Shown piece by piece: positions 54,994 through 63,550 of a stretch of 64,000 nt of DNA. Under the pieces are notes generated by a model. That model had not been told where the DNA came from. It made no database searches and saw only the letters and a list, made by a program, of their open reading frames with translations. The first letter of the stretch is position 1; each line of letters opens with the position of its first letter. This stretch comes from CAZVKN01 sp964627035. GTDB taxonomy: Bacteria > Electryoneota > AABM5-125-24 > Hatepunaeales > Hatepunaeaceae. The stretch covers positions 18,919-82,918 of the forward strand of contig CAZVKN010000014.1 of the NCBI GenBank assembly GCA_964627035.1. Direction: 5' to 3'. Position numbers and translations under genes: made by a program.

Positions 54994-56127
54994 TCACTCA
55001 TCCGTAGCAACGTTTTCGCTGTCAAATTCATCACATACAAGTTTCAGTTCACGCTTGAAAGCCGGCAGCAACTCCGACTCAGGGATAGAATGAATAATTT
55101 CCCCTCTGCGGAGGATCAAGCCTTTACCCTTACCTCCGACCACACCGATATCAGCATCGCGTGACTCACCCGGTCCGTTAACAACGCAGCCCATCACCGC
55201 CACCTTGATCGGATGTTCAATGCCCTTCAGAAGCTTCTCGACTTCGGCAGTCAGATCGAACATATCTATCTCCAACCGTCCGCATGTCGGACAGGAGACC
55301 AGCTCGGCACTCCTGCGACGGACACCTGACGCTTCCAGAATCCACCAGGCAATATCAATCTCATCCTCAGGCTCAGACGTCAGCGACACCCTAATCGTCT
55401 CTCCGATGCTGTCGAGAAGTAGTGACCCGATACCCATCGCCGATTTGATCGAGCCGTAACCGGGGAGCCCGGCTTCTGTAATCCCGAGGTGCAGCGGAAT
55501 ATCTGACTGCTTGCGCAACAGGCGGTTCGCCTCGACCATCACTTTGGTCTCGGTTGCTTTCATTGAGATCACGATGTCTCGAAAGCCTTCCTGTTCCAGC
55601 AGCTCGACTTCACGAATTGCAGCGTCAACCATTCCCTGCGGGGTCACCTCAAAGTTGTCGCGTTTGAGGATGTCATCTGGCAGCGAACCTGAGTTCACAC
55701 CGATTCGGATCGGGATACCGGCTGATCCCGCCGCATCAACCACCGCTTTGACCCGCTCCTGTGAGCCGATATTCCCCGGGTTGATGCGCACTTTGGCAAC
55801 ACCTGCGTCAACCGCTTCCAAAGCACGCATGTAATGGAAATGAATGTCGGCGACAATGGGGACTTCTGCCTCTTTGACAATGTCGTGCAGTGCTGCTGAT
55901 GCTTTTACGTCAGGAACCGCTACCCGCACCAATTCACACCCCGCTTCAACCAGACGATGAATCTGAGCTAAGGTAGCCTTGACATCGCGTGTATCTGTCG
56001 AGCACATTGACTGAACTACAACAGGAGATCCTCCTCCGATGGTTAAATCTCCGACTTTCACTTTGCGGATTGAAGGGTCGCTGCTGTAGCGGATCTCTTT
56101 GAAATCTATATTTGTAAGATTGTTCAT
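54994..56127 (-). CDS. ispG: 4-hydroxy-3-methylbut-2-en-1-yl diphosphate synthase
   Basis: 377 residues, bacterial two-domain type. Penultimate MEP step. The N-terminal TIM barrel (VQSMCSTDTRDVKATLAQIH, PIVADIHFHYMRALEAVDAG) and the C-terminal 4Fe-4S domain with SCPTCGR and VMGCVVNGPGES (three Cys) are present. Uses MEcPP and reduced ferredoxin or flavodoxin. Confidence 0.95.
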   Translation of the reverse strand: MNNLTNIDFKEIRYSSDPSIRKVKVGDLTIGGGSPVVVQSMCSTDTRDVKATLAQIHRLVEAGCELVRVAVPDVKASAALHDIVKEAEVPIVADIHFHYMRALEAVDAGVAKVRINPGNIGSQERVKAVVDAAGSAGIPIRIGVNSGSLPDDILKRDNFEVTPQGMVDAAIREVELLEQEGFRDIVISMKATETKVMVEANRLLRKQSDIPLHLGITEAGLPGYGSIKSAMGIGSLLLDSIGETIRVSLTSEPEDEIDIAWWILEASGVRRRSAELVSCPTCGRLEIDMFDLTAEVEKLLKGIEHPIKVAVMGCVVNGPGESRDADIGVVGGKGKGLILRRGEIIHSIPESELLPAFKRELKLVCDEFDSENVATDE

Positions 56128-56180
56128 CTCAATTATGATTATGTACCTTGTAGCAATTGTTTGATAAGAGTGTAATAACT

Positions 56181-56211
56181 GTAGTCGGGCTTGTCTTAAC
56201 CACGACTACAA
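56181..56211. repeat. Recombinant single-hairpin copy of the TGTAGTC repeat
   Basis: TGTAGTCGGGCTTG-TCTTAA-CCACGACTACA: left arm of the GGGCTTG hairpin joined to the right arm of the GTGGTTG hairpin, as expected from an internal deletion. Confidence 0.7.
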
Positions 56212-56229
56212 ATCCAACTCTCCATCTGT

Positions 56230-56751
56230 TTAATCAGTGAGTTCTTCGATCAATTCATCTATTCTATTGTAATGATATTCATCGTGCTCAGCCTCAAAAT
56301 AGAGCATATCAACCAACCTCATCGGCTTGTTCAGACGAGGGTGATGAGCTGACTTGCCAAACATGTCATCAGGATAGGACTCAAGCCTCATCACAAGCTT
56401 GCCTCGTTCGGTTTTGAACTCTTCGACTACTGTTGCAATTGACTTGGCGTTGTGGTTGGCATCATGCGTTTTTGTGCCTGACATATCAGCCGGTCGCAAC
56501 ACTTTTGCATCCGATTCATAGTCATCTAACCGTCCAATGAAAAGCTCCTCAACGTCAGCGAGATGCCCGACATGTTCCTGAATAGACCATGCAGACCCTT
56601 CACGAGTTGTTAATATCTCGCATTCCAGCGGAATAATTAGTTGTTCAATCCGATTTGGCATTTCCTTTAACCTCTGAATGAATACCCTGTACTCATCGGG
56701 AGGAAAATCAAAATCGAATTTCTTGTCCGCCCATAGTGTGCTTGTTGTCAC
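56230..56751 (-). CDS. DinB-like metal-dependent protein
   Basis: 173 residues. A four-helix DinB/YfiT-type fold is indicated by the three histidines on helices: HVGHLADVEELFIGRL, THDANHNAK and FEAEHDEYHYNRID. Family members bind a metal ion and act on thiols or in stress responses. The next gene on the strand encodes an AhpD-like protein. Function not defined. Confidence 0.75.
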   Translation of the reverse strand: MTTSTLWADKKFDFDFPPDEYRVFIQRLKEMPNRIEQLIIPLECEILTTREGSAWSIQEHVGHLADVEELFIGRLDDYESDAKVLRPADMSGTKTHDANHNAKSIATVVEEFKTERGKLVMRLESYPDDMFGKSAHHPRLNKPMRLVDMLYFEAEHDEYHYNRIDELIEELTD

Positions 56752-56782
56752 AATTTACCTCTCAGATTATGAATGTCACAGC

Positions 56783-57157
56783 TCAAACCTGTTTCCTTTC
56801 GGACTCCTTCTTCAATTCATCCCAAACTTCAATAGCACGGCGCAGGTGTGGGATTGTAATCGAACCACCGACTACCAACCCGATACCAAGTGCTTCATCC
56901 AGCTCCTCGTCTGTCAAACCTTCCTCGTGACAACGCTCGATATGGTAGCGGATGCAGTCATCACAGCGGAGTACAAACGATGCGACCAATCCGAGCAGCT
57001 CCTTGGTCTTAACGGGCAGTGCGCTGCCCTCACGGTAAACCTGAGAATCGAGGCTGAAAAATCGTTTTATCGGTAATCCACTATATTTCATTACGAGGTC
57101 GTTCAACCGATCCCGCTCACTATGAAACTGCTCATTGGTCTGAAATTGCTTTGACAT
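56783..57157 (-). CDS. Carboxymuconolactone decarboxylase family (AhpD-like)
   Basis: 124 residues. The CxxC motif with the downstream His, CDDCIRYHIERC, identifies the alkylhydroperoxidase AhpD-core. The N-terminal FHSERDRLNDLVMKYSGLPI helix precedes it. Likely a thiol-dependent redox enzyme. Transcribed divergently from sppA. Confidence 0.85.
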   Translation of the reverse strand: MSKQFQTNEQFHSERDRLNDLVMKYSGLPIKRFFSLDSQVYREGSALPVKTKELLGLVASFVLRCDDCIRYHIERCHEEGLTDEELDEALGIGLVVGGSITIPHLRRAIEVWDELKKESERKQV

Positions 57158-57306
57158 TTCTTTTCACCAAATCCTATTCTATTGTAGTAATCTACCTTTG
57201 ATATGAAGGTATAGCTACATTATATTGTCGGATTGACTATAGTTACAGAAATAATACGAAAATAAAAATTAAACAGTTAATCTAATCCGCTTAACCGGAG
57301 AACATT

Positions 57307-59793
57307 ATGAAAAAAGTCGCTGTTCTGTTACTTGCGTTGCTCGCTCTCTCAACTCAGGGAGAGGCTCATAAGCAATTTATCGCCCCATATTATCTGCAAT
57401 CCGATTTCCTGACAACAGCACCGGGTGTTGCAGGAGATGCCGGCGGTGGCTTCTTCAACCCGGCAGTTTGGGGGATGATGGATGGACCGGAAGTACAATT
57501 CTTCTGGAACGACCGTAAAGCCAATGAAGGTGATCCACAAAGCTGGGCTGTATCACTTGGCAGCAAAGGAATCGGCTTTTCCGCTCAGGAGTGGAATTAT
57601 CCGACACTTCTCGATCCAACCGTGGAAAACAAGCTGACCGACTACAATATCGGACTCGGTTTTGGCGATCAGGAGTACAGCTTCGGGCTCGGATACGGCT
57701 GGTCGAGCGGCAAGATGGACAGTGGATATGAGCGGGAGCAGACTATATCTTTCGGTTTACTCGGTCGTCCATGCAGATATGTGTCTTTCGGATATGCAGG
57801 TCACGCCTCCGTCAAAAATGACGAGATGATGCGGTCACAGCTTGATCTTGGGGTTCGACCGTTCGGCACAAGCTTGATCACCCTGTTCGGTGATGCGGCG
57901 ATGCTGAGCGACCAGAATTTCGGCGACGTCGAATGGGCTGCGGGGGCTGAGATTGAACCGATACCAGGAATCAAGGTGAGTGGTAAGTTCATGCACGGTG
58001 GCGCATACATGACCGGAATTTCGGTCTCGTTCGGAACGGATGCCTTCTCGGTCACAAGCCACTACGACAAGAACAACAAGCAAACATACAACACGTATGG
58101 CGTTCGTTCGGGACTCACTGCGCCGAACATCTTCATGCCAATGGTCATGAAGGACAAGAACTATCTGGAATTGACGTTCGACAATCGAATCAAGTACAGA
58201 CGGTACAAGTTCTTTGACAATGACGGATATACGCTGATGGAACTGCTTGACCTCCTTGAGAGAGCTAAGAACGATCCCATGATTGCCGGACTGTCAATCA
58301 AGATCACTGATCAGATGACAGGTTCAATTGAACTGGTGTGGGAGGTTCGGGAAAAGATCAAAGAGTTTCAGGCTGCAGGTAAAAAGGTGGTCGTGTGGTT
58401 TGAGCGTGGTGGAATGACGCAATACTATCTCGCCTCAGTAGCTGACAAGATCATGGTCGAACCGGAGACGGTTGTAATGCTGCAAGGTTACAACATGGGT
58501 CGTACTTTCTATAAAAGCATGCTGGACAAGGCAGGGATCGGTGTTGATGAATTTCGGTTCTTTGAATACAAATCTGCATTTGAAGCTCTGTCCCGTACAT
58601 CAATGACCGAAGCGGACAAGCAGCAGCGTTACGAACTTGTCGAAGGGTTTTATGACACCTATCGCGCTGACATCTGCGAGAGCCGCGGTATCACACCGGA
58701 ACAGTTCGATCATATTGTGAATGAAGTGGTGTTATTGTCTGCAGATTCACTGCTTGCCTACAACCTCGTGGACACTACCGGTCGCAAAGATGCTTTTAAG
58801 GATTTTATCACCGAAATTGCAGGCAAGGAGAAAGCCACCATTGGCAAAAAGCGGTTCATGATGATGCAGGCTGATGCCAAAGAGTGGGGTGTACCGCCTC
58901 AGATTGCAATCATCTATGCGCTCGGTCCTTGTTCAATGGATGATGGTATCAACGCACGTCGTTTGGAAAAGACTATTAAAAGTGCTCGTGAAAATAAACA
59001 CGTCAAAGCAGTGGTGCTCCGAGCTGATTCCCCCGGTGGTGACATTCTTCCGTCAGATATAGTCGCAGTTGAGCTGAAGAAGACTGCCGAGAAAAAACCT
59101 GTGATAATATCACAAGGTCGGGTTGCCGCATCGGGTGGATATTGGATTTCGATGTATGGAGACAAGATTGTCGCATCACCATGGACGATCACCGGATCAA
59201 TCGGTGTTATTGGCGGCTGGATCTACAACAACGGTTTGGGTGAAAAGATCGGCTTGACCTATGACCACACTCAAAAAGGTAAACATGCTGACCTGGGTCA
59301 CGGTATTGTTCTGCCTCTGTTGGGAGCGACTATCCCAGATCGAAAAGTAACTTTGGAAGAAAGAACAATCATCGAGATGAACATCCGTACTTGGTATAAG
59401 CAGTTCGTCGAGCGTGTAGCTGAAGGTCGCGGTATGGAGTTTGATGCTGTGCATGAAGTGGCTCAGGGGCGCGTCTGGACAGGAACTGCCGGGCTGGAAA
59501 ACGGACTGATTGACGAACTCGGTGGGATGGAAAAGGCTATTCAAATGGCGTTTGACGCAGCCAAGTTCAAGTCGAACCGTCCATATAAGTTGATAGAGAT
59601 GCCGGGTAAGGGGAAGTTCGATATGAGCATGTTCGCACCAAAGCTGCTCGGGGTTGAGAATCCGTTCGGTAGCAAGTTTATCGAAACCGATGCGATGAGA
59701 TATTACCGCATGATGCTGGAAGCGAACGGCAGACCGTTGACAATGCTGCCTCCTGAGCTTCATGACGATTATCGTAAATCTATTGAGGATTAA
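57307..59793 (+). CDS. sppA: SppA-type signal peptide peptidase with N-terminal barrel-like region
   Basis: 828 residues. Signal peptide at 1-20 (VAVLLLALLALSTQGEAH). Residues ~25-290 are rich in Gly/aromatic beta-strand-like patterns (YSFGLGYGWSSGKMDSGYER; ISVSFGTDAFSVTSHY), similar to an outer-membrane barrel. Residues ~310-800 are a tandem SppA 67K domain: general base K422 (FEYKSAFEAL) and nucleophile S609 (GRVAASGGYWIS), both in the expected places. GGAG stands seven bases before the ATG. SppA cuts leftover signal peptides in the cytoplasmic membrane; here no cytoplasmic anchor is seen after the signal, so periplasmic location is likely. Confidence 0.88.
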   Translation: MKKVAVLLLALLALSTQGEAHKQFIAPYYLQSDFLTTAPGVAGDAGGGFFNPAVWGMMDGPEVQFFWNDRKANEGDPQSWAVSLGSKGIGFSAQEWNYPTLLDPTVENKLTDYNIGLGFGDQEYSFGLGYGWSSGKMDSGYEREQTISFGLLGRPCRYVSFGYAGHASVKNDEMMRSQLDLGVRPFGTSLITLFGDAAMLSDQNFGDVEWAAGAEIEPIPGIKVSGKFMHGGAYMTGISVSFGTDAFSVTSHYDKNNKQTYNTYGVRSGLTAPNIFMPMVMKDKNYLELTFDNRIKYRRYKFFDNDGYTLMELLDLLERAKNDPMIAGLSIKITDQMTGSIELVWEVREKIKEFQAAGKKVVVWFERGGMTQYYLASVADKIMVEPETVVMLQGYNMGRTFYKSMLDKAGIGVDEFRFFEYKSAFEALSRTSMTEADKQQRYELVEGFYDTYRADICESRGITPEQFDHIVNEVVLLSADSLLAYNLVDTTGRKDAFKDFITEIAGKEKATIGKKRFMMMQADAKEWGVPPQIAIIYALGPCSMDDGINARRLEKTIKSARENKHVKAVVLRADSPGGDILPSDIVAVELKKTAEKKPVIISQGRVAASGGYWISMYGDKIVASPWTITGSIGVIGGWIYNNGLGEKIGLTYDHTQKGKHADLGHGIVLPLLGATIPDRKVTLEERTIIEMNIRTWYKQFVERVAEGRGMEFDAVHEVAQGRVWTGTAGLENGLIDELGGMEKAIQMAFDAAKFKSNRPYKLIEMPGKGKFDMSMFAPKLLGVENPFGSKFIETDAMRYYRMMLEANGRPLTMLPPELHDDYRKSIED

Positions 59794-59805
59794 CAGAATT
59801 TACAT

Positions 59806-59838
59806 AAAGGGGCACGCTGAGCATGTCCCTTTTGTTTA
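59806..59838 (+). terminator. Terminator after sppA
   Basis: Nine-pair stem AAAGGGGCA / TGTCCCTTT (59806-59814 with 59824-59832) with a nine-base loop, followed by TTGTTT. It sits 13 bases after the sppA stop. Confidence 0.7.
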
Positions 59839-60011
59839 GCCCATGCCACACGACGAGGACATGCAATATCTTTCGTCACTTCAACACAAAACTGCCTGAA
59901 TCCCTTTGTGGTGCTGTGTTTGAGCAGGTGACGAAGATGTGACGAAGTGTGACGGAACAGGAAAATGGCGGTGATGGGATTTATAACAGATTGAAAGGGT
60001 TAAACAGATTT

Positions 60012-60070
60012 AGTTTAGAGTTCAACCTTTAGGTTGGTAGAAGAACACGCTGAAGCATGAACTATAAACT
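60012..60070. repeat. AGTTTAGAGTTCA palindromic repeat
   Basis: 13-bp arms AGTTTAGAGTTCA (60012-60024) and TGAACTATAAACT (60058-60070) with one mismatch and a middle part CCTTTAGG ... CACGCTGAAGCATG. A relative at 63894 has the same plan. Confidence 0.7.
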
Positions 60071-60137
60071 TCCGATCACTACAACGAGTAAATTAAGGGA
60101 GTTCAACCAGAGACCGGTAATTTCAATGGTTTACTGG

Positions 60138-60157
60138 ATTCCCGCCTGCGCGGGAAT
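60138..60157. repeat. ATTCCCGC palindrome
   Basis: Eight-pair stem ATTCCCGC / GCGGGAAT with loop CTGC. The word GGATTCCCGC...GCGGGAATGACG is a common intergenic palindrome in diverse bacteria. Confidence 0.6.
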
Positions 60158-60228
60158 GACGGTGTGATTTTCAGCAGAAAAAGCAGATATCCTTGGCTTC
60201 GTAGAAGCGGGGCTACATTAAAAGATAA

Positions 60229-61281
60229 TTGAACGACAATACAGCATACCAAATTGACACCTTAACCAGTTTAGCCACCTCCTGCACCGGCTCTCCCCCC
60301 GACAGCATCGTCCGCTTGAAAGGTGATGCATCGAAGAGGGCGATCTACCGGATCAGGTTTGGTGATGATAGTCTAATCGGGATTTACGGACCTGACAAAG
60401 CTGAGAACACTGCGTTCCTCGGGTTTAGTGAAACTTTCAAGCAGTTGGATCTGCCTGTGCCTGGGGTATATGCAGTAGATGAATCCGGTCTTGCTTACCT
60501 ATTAGAAGATTTGGGCGATACAACTCTGTTTGAGTATTTAGAGCAGCAGCGTAACTTGAACGGTGGTAAATTCCCGTATAAAGAGCTGCGACCTCTGTAT
60601 CGTGAAGCAGTCGCACAATTGACCCGTTTCCAACTGCTCGGTGCGGACAACATTGACTATTCACTATGCTACCAACACGCTGAGTTCAACGATGAAGCGT
60701 GGCGGTTTGATCACAACTATTTTGTAACCTGTTTTGTCAAATCATTGCTGCCCGATTCGGTTGAGCTATATTTGATCGAGATTGATCTGGCACAGCATCG
60801 GTCACTTCTAAAGTCAGCAAATCGTAGTTATTTTCTCTATCGCGATTTTCAGTCGCGCAATATAATGGTCACCAGCAATGGACTTCATTTCATTGACTAC
60901 CAGTCAGGACGACGGGGTGCGGTTTCTTATGATATAGCATCTCTGCTGTACGATGGACGAGCAAATCTGCCGCAAGAAATTCGAGATGAACTGCTGGAGC
61001 TGCATATAAATCTGATTGCTGGAAACAGTAAGTTGAATATTAATGAATTGCGATCCGACTTCACTCCGTACGCCCTGATGCGTGTCCTCCAAGCTCTCGG
61101 TGCTTATGGAAACCTCGGAATCTTACAAGGCAAGCGGGAGTATGTGAAGGGGATTCCATTTGGGCTGCGGAATGCATTGTACCTGATTAACAGTGATGAT
61201 AGACTCACCAAACTGGCAGCATTGCATGATATACTCAATCAGATTCAATCCGAAAAACGATGGGAATTGTATGAGCACTAA
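60229..61281 (+). CDS. AmgK-like aminoglycoside-phosphotransferase-fold sugar kinase
   Basis: 350 residues from TTG 60229. The N-terminal VRLKGDASKRAIYRIRFG and the catalytic YRDFQSRNIMV (HRD-type loop with Tyr in place of His), then FIDYQSGRRGAVSYDIASLL match AmgK, the anomeric kinase for N-acetylmuramate and N-acetylglucosamine. The Shine-Dalgarno site is weak (AAGAT), so the start is uncertain. It overlaps the next gene by 11 bases; together with the MurU-like domain it forms a peptidoglycan sugar recycling pair. Substrate inferred. Confidence 0.75.
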   Translation: MNDNTAYQIDTLTSLATSCTGSPPDSIVRLKGDASKRAIYRIRFGDDSLIGIYGPDKAENTAFLGFSETFKQLDLPVPGVYAVDESGLAYLLEDLGDTTLFEYLEQQRNLNGGKFPYKELRPLYREAVAQLTRFQLLGADNIDYSLCYQHAEFNDEAWRFDHNYFVTCFVKSLLPDSVELYLIEIDLAQHRSLLKSANRSYFLYRDFQSRNIMVTSNGLHFIDYQSGRRGAVSYDIASLLYDGRANLPQEIRDELLELHINLIAGNSKLNINELRSDFTPYALMRVLQALGAYGNLGILQGKREYVKGIPFGLRNALYLINSDDRLTKLAALHDILNQIQSEKRWELYEH

Positions 61282-62443
61282 TGATAACCTGCTAATACGC
61301 ATCTACAGCTTCAGTTATCGTAACAGTGAGCCGATCCCTGATCCGACAGGTAACGGTGGAGGATTCGTGTTTGATTGCCGTGCGCTGCCCAATCCTCACG
61401 GGGACGAGAAACTGCGACCGTTGACCGGACTGGATGCGCCTGTAATTAAGATGCTGTCCGATTCAGAGAAAGTCACTCAATTTGTGAATGATGCACACCG
61501 GATGGTGGTTACTTCGGCTCAATCCTATCAAGCGATGGGTTACACTAATCTATCTGTCATGTTTGGCTGCACAGGAGGCAGGCACCGCTCGGTTTACTGC
61601 GCTGATCTACTTACAGACAGGCTTAAGAAAGATGGCTTTGAATGCAGAGTGATACATTGGCAGCTTGAGTTGAAGACTGAGAAGTTTACGGTCAGACGAG
61701 GGATGATTCTCGCTGCTGGACTCGGAACTCGATTGAAATCATTGACCGAACACACTCCAAAAGCATTAATCGAAGTCGGTGGCAAAACGATGCTGGACTG
61801 GACTCTCGAACGAATGACCAAAGTCGAATGCAGCGAGGTTGTGGTGAACGCACATCATCATGCGGATCAGATCGAGTCTTGGAGGAGACAGGACTTCTGT
61901 AGTCGTGGTTGTCTCAACCACGACGTCGGCTTTGATGAATCAAGCCCCTACCGAGTAATAATTTCAAAAGAGGATGAAATACTCGGGACGGGTGGAGGAA
62001 TTGCCAAAGCAGCTCGGTGGCTGCATGGTCCTACTCCCGTGTTGGTACACAACGGTGATGTCTGGCACGATTTCGACCTCGAAAAGTTGTACGCTGCACA
62101 TAAGCCGGACGATATGGCTACTCTTGTCTGTCAGAAGCGTGAATCCACCAGCTATCTGTTGGTTGATGATGAGAACCGAATCTGCGGACTGTCAGGCAGA
62201 AATGGAAACAGGAAGGTGGCAGAACCAATCGGTCAGGTCAGAAATTTGGGATTCGCTGGGATCCACCTCTGCTCTTACCGATTGATTGAACAACTGCACA
62301 AATCGAATCGCTCTTCAATAAGAGACACATATCTCGACCTGACTGAGCAAGGCGAAACGGTCAGGATTGTGGAGTTGGAAGGAAACTGGTTTGATATGGG
62401 ATCGTCGGAGAAGCTTCAGCGATTGCGAGAGTTTCTCAAATAA
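61271..62443 (+). CDS. RapZ-C domain fused to MurU-like nucleotidyltransferase
   Basis: 390 residues from ATG 61271 (GGGA five bases before; the frame is open to 61193 inside the kinase gene). Residues ~1-140 match the C-terminal domain of RapZ (GGGFVFDCRALPNPH; SVMFGCTGGRHRSVY); the N-terminal P-loop domain of RapZ is absent. Residues ~143-390 are a sugar-1-phosphate nucleotidyltransferase (MILAAGLGTRLKSLTEHTPK, TGGGIAKAARWL, VHNGDVWHDF) of the MurU/RmlA class that makes UDP-MurNAc from the AmgK product. Residues ~210-227 are coded by an inserted copy of the TGTAGTC palindromic repeat. Confidence 0.83.
   Translation: MSTNDNLLIRIYSFSYRNSEPIPDPTGNGGGFVFDCRALPNPHGDEKLRPLTGLDAPVIKMLSDSEKVTQFVNDAHRMVVTSAQSYQAMGYTNLSVMFGCTGGRHRSVYCADLLTDRLKKDGFECRVIHWQLELKTEKFTVRRGMILAAGLGTRLKSLTEHTPKALIEVGGKTMLDWTLERMTKVECSEVVVNAHHHADQIESWRRQDFCSRGCLNHDVGFDESSPYRVIISKEDEILGTGGGIAKAARWLHGPTPVLVHNGDVWHDFDLEKLYAAHKPDDMATLVCQKRESTSYLLVDDENRICGLSGRNGNRKVAEPIGQVRNLGFAGIHLCSYRLIEQLHKSNRSSIRDTYLDLTEQGETVRIVELEGNWFDMGSSEKLQRLREFLK
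61898..61952 (+). repeat. TGTAGTC repeat inserted in the reading frame of the MurU-like gene
   Basis: TGTAGTCGTGGTTGTCTCAA and CCACGACGTCGG: a full first hairpin (GTCGTGGTTG-TCT-CAACCACGAC), then a decayed second one (GTCGGCTTTGATGAATCAAG, CCCCTACC). It encodes about CSRGCLNHDVGFDESSPY in frame between HHHADQIESWRRQDF and RVIISKEDEI. Confidence 0.85.
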
Positions 62444-62479
62444 CGGAGAAACTCTCATAAATGTAATAGTAAATAATCA

Positions 62480-63550
62480 CTAAAACTTAACTTTATTACG
62501 CTTTCGCGACAAAATAGCTATCTCTTTCATCTTTGCATATCTAACCAGTAGAGATCTCTTACTACGACGTGAATCAAGCCCATGAATTTCATCTGACATC
62601 TTCAAATAGTTACTGAATCGCTTTCTGTCCAGTTCGTTGCTTTCAATCGCCTGTAGAATAGCACACCCGGGTTCTGTTTCGTGTCTGCAATCGCGGAATC
62701 GGCAATTGGATATTAATTCTTCGATATCCTGAAAGCTATCTGACAAAGTCTCCTCATCTGCCCATAGCTGCAATTCGCGCATACCCGGTGTATCAATCAC
62801 TATCCCCCCGTTTGGCAGGATGATCAATTCTCGCCAAGTTGTAGTGTGTCTTCCCTTACTGATAGCATCACTTACATCGCCTGTTTTTAGTTGATCACTT
62901 CCAAGCAGACGATTGATAATTGTGCTTTTTCCTGTGCCTGATGACCCGATAAAGGAGGCAGTTCTTCCTTCGGTCAAATGTTTTTCAATATAGCTAAAAT
63001 CGTTGTCATTGATTGCACTTAAATAATACACCGGAGCATCCTCTGAAATAGAAGAAGCTTCTATCAAATATCGCATCGGATCATCGCATAGATCAGCTTT
63101 GTTAAGTAAGATTACCGGATCAGCTCCACTGGCTCTTATTTGTGTCAAATAACGTTCAATGCGTCTCAGATTGAATTCTGTATCTAAACCGACGATCACA
63201 AACACCGTGTCAATGTTTGCTGCTATTACCTGCTCATCTGTTTTAGTCCCTGCGACTTTCCTGGTCAGTTGACTCCTTCGTGGTAACAGTTTGTGGATAA
63301 TTGCTTTTGATTCCTCAATAAGCACATTGATAATTACCCAATCACCGACTGCTGGATAGTCACTCTTCGCAACTGCGTTGAAGCTAAAGAGACCTGAAAC
63401 AGTTGCAGTAAGTGTCCCTGTTTCGCTTATAAGTTCATATCGCTCTTTGTTCTCTCTGACAACACGCGCAGGAATCAGTTCATCACTCATCGCTAATTCT
63501 AAAAACTGATTCTCAAAATCCCCATCCCATCCTAATTGGTTCAAATTCAC
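62480..63550 (-). CDS. rsgA: Ribosome small subunit-dependent GTPase A
   Basis: 356 residues. Late 30S assembly GTPase. OB-fold N-terminal domain, circularly permuted GTPase with NKAD (150-153), P-loop GSSGTGKS (202-209) and DTPG at about 253, and a C-terminal zinc site C283, C288, H290, C296 (CRFRDCRHETEPGC). The permuted order of motifs is diagnostic of this family. Confidence 0.95.
   Translation of the reverse strand: MNLNQLGWDGDFENQFLELAMSDELIPARVVRENKERYELISETGTLTATVSGLFSFNAVAKSDYPAVGDWVIINVLIEESKAIIHKLLPRRSQLTRKVAGTKTDEQVIAANIDTVFVIVGLDTEFNLRRIERYLTQIRASGADPVILLNKADLCDDPMRYLIEASSISEDAPVYYLSAINDNDFSYIEKHLTEGRTASFIGSSGTGKSTIINRLLGSDQLKTGDVSDAISKGRHTTTWRELIILPNGGIVIDTPGMRELQLWADEETLSDSFQDIEELISNCRFRDCRHETEPGCAILQAIESNELDRKRFSNYLKMSDEIHGLDSRRSKRSLLVRYAKMKEIAILSRKRNKVKF

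Larger units (their letters stand above)
59839..60228. other. Long gene-free stretch with palindromic repeats
   Basis: No gene is visible. It holds an inverted word pair CTTTCGTCAC (59871-59880) / GTGACGAAG, an AGTTTAGAGTTCA palindrome (60012-60070), a small ATTCCCGC palindrome (60138-60157) and, directly before the kinase, GGCTTCGTAGAAGCGGGGCT, itself hairpin-like. Confidence 0.5.

Noticed and set aside
59197..59763. Minus-strand frame of 188 codons
   Set aside because: Antisense to the conserved SppA domain; composition is typical of a reverse-frame shadow.
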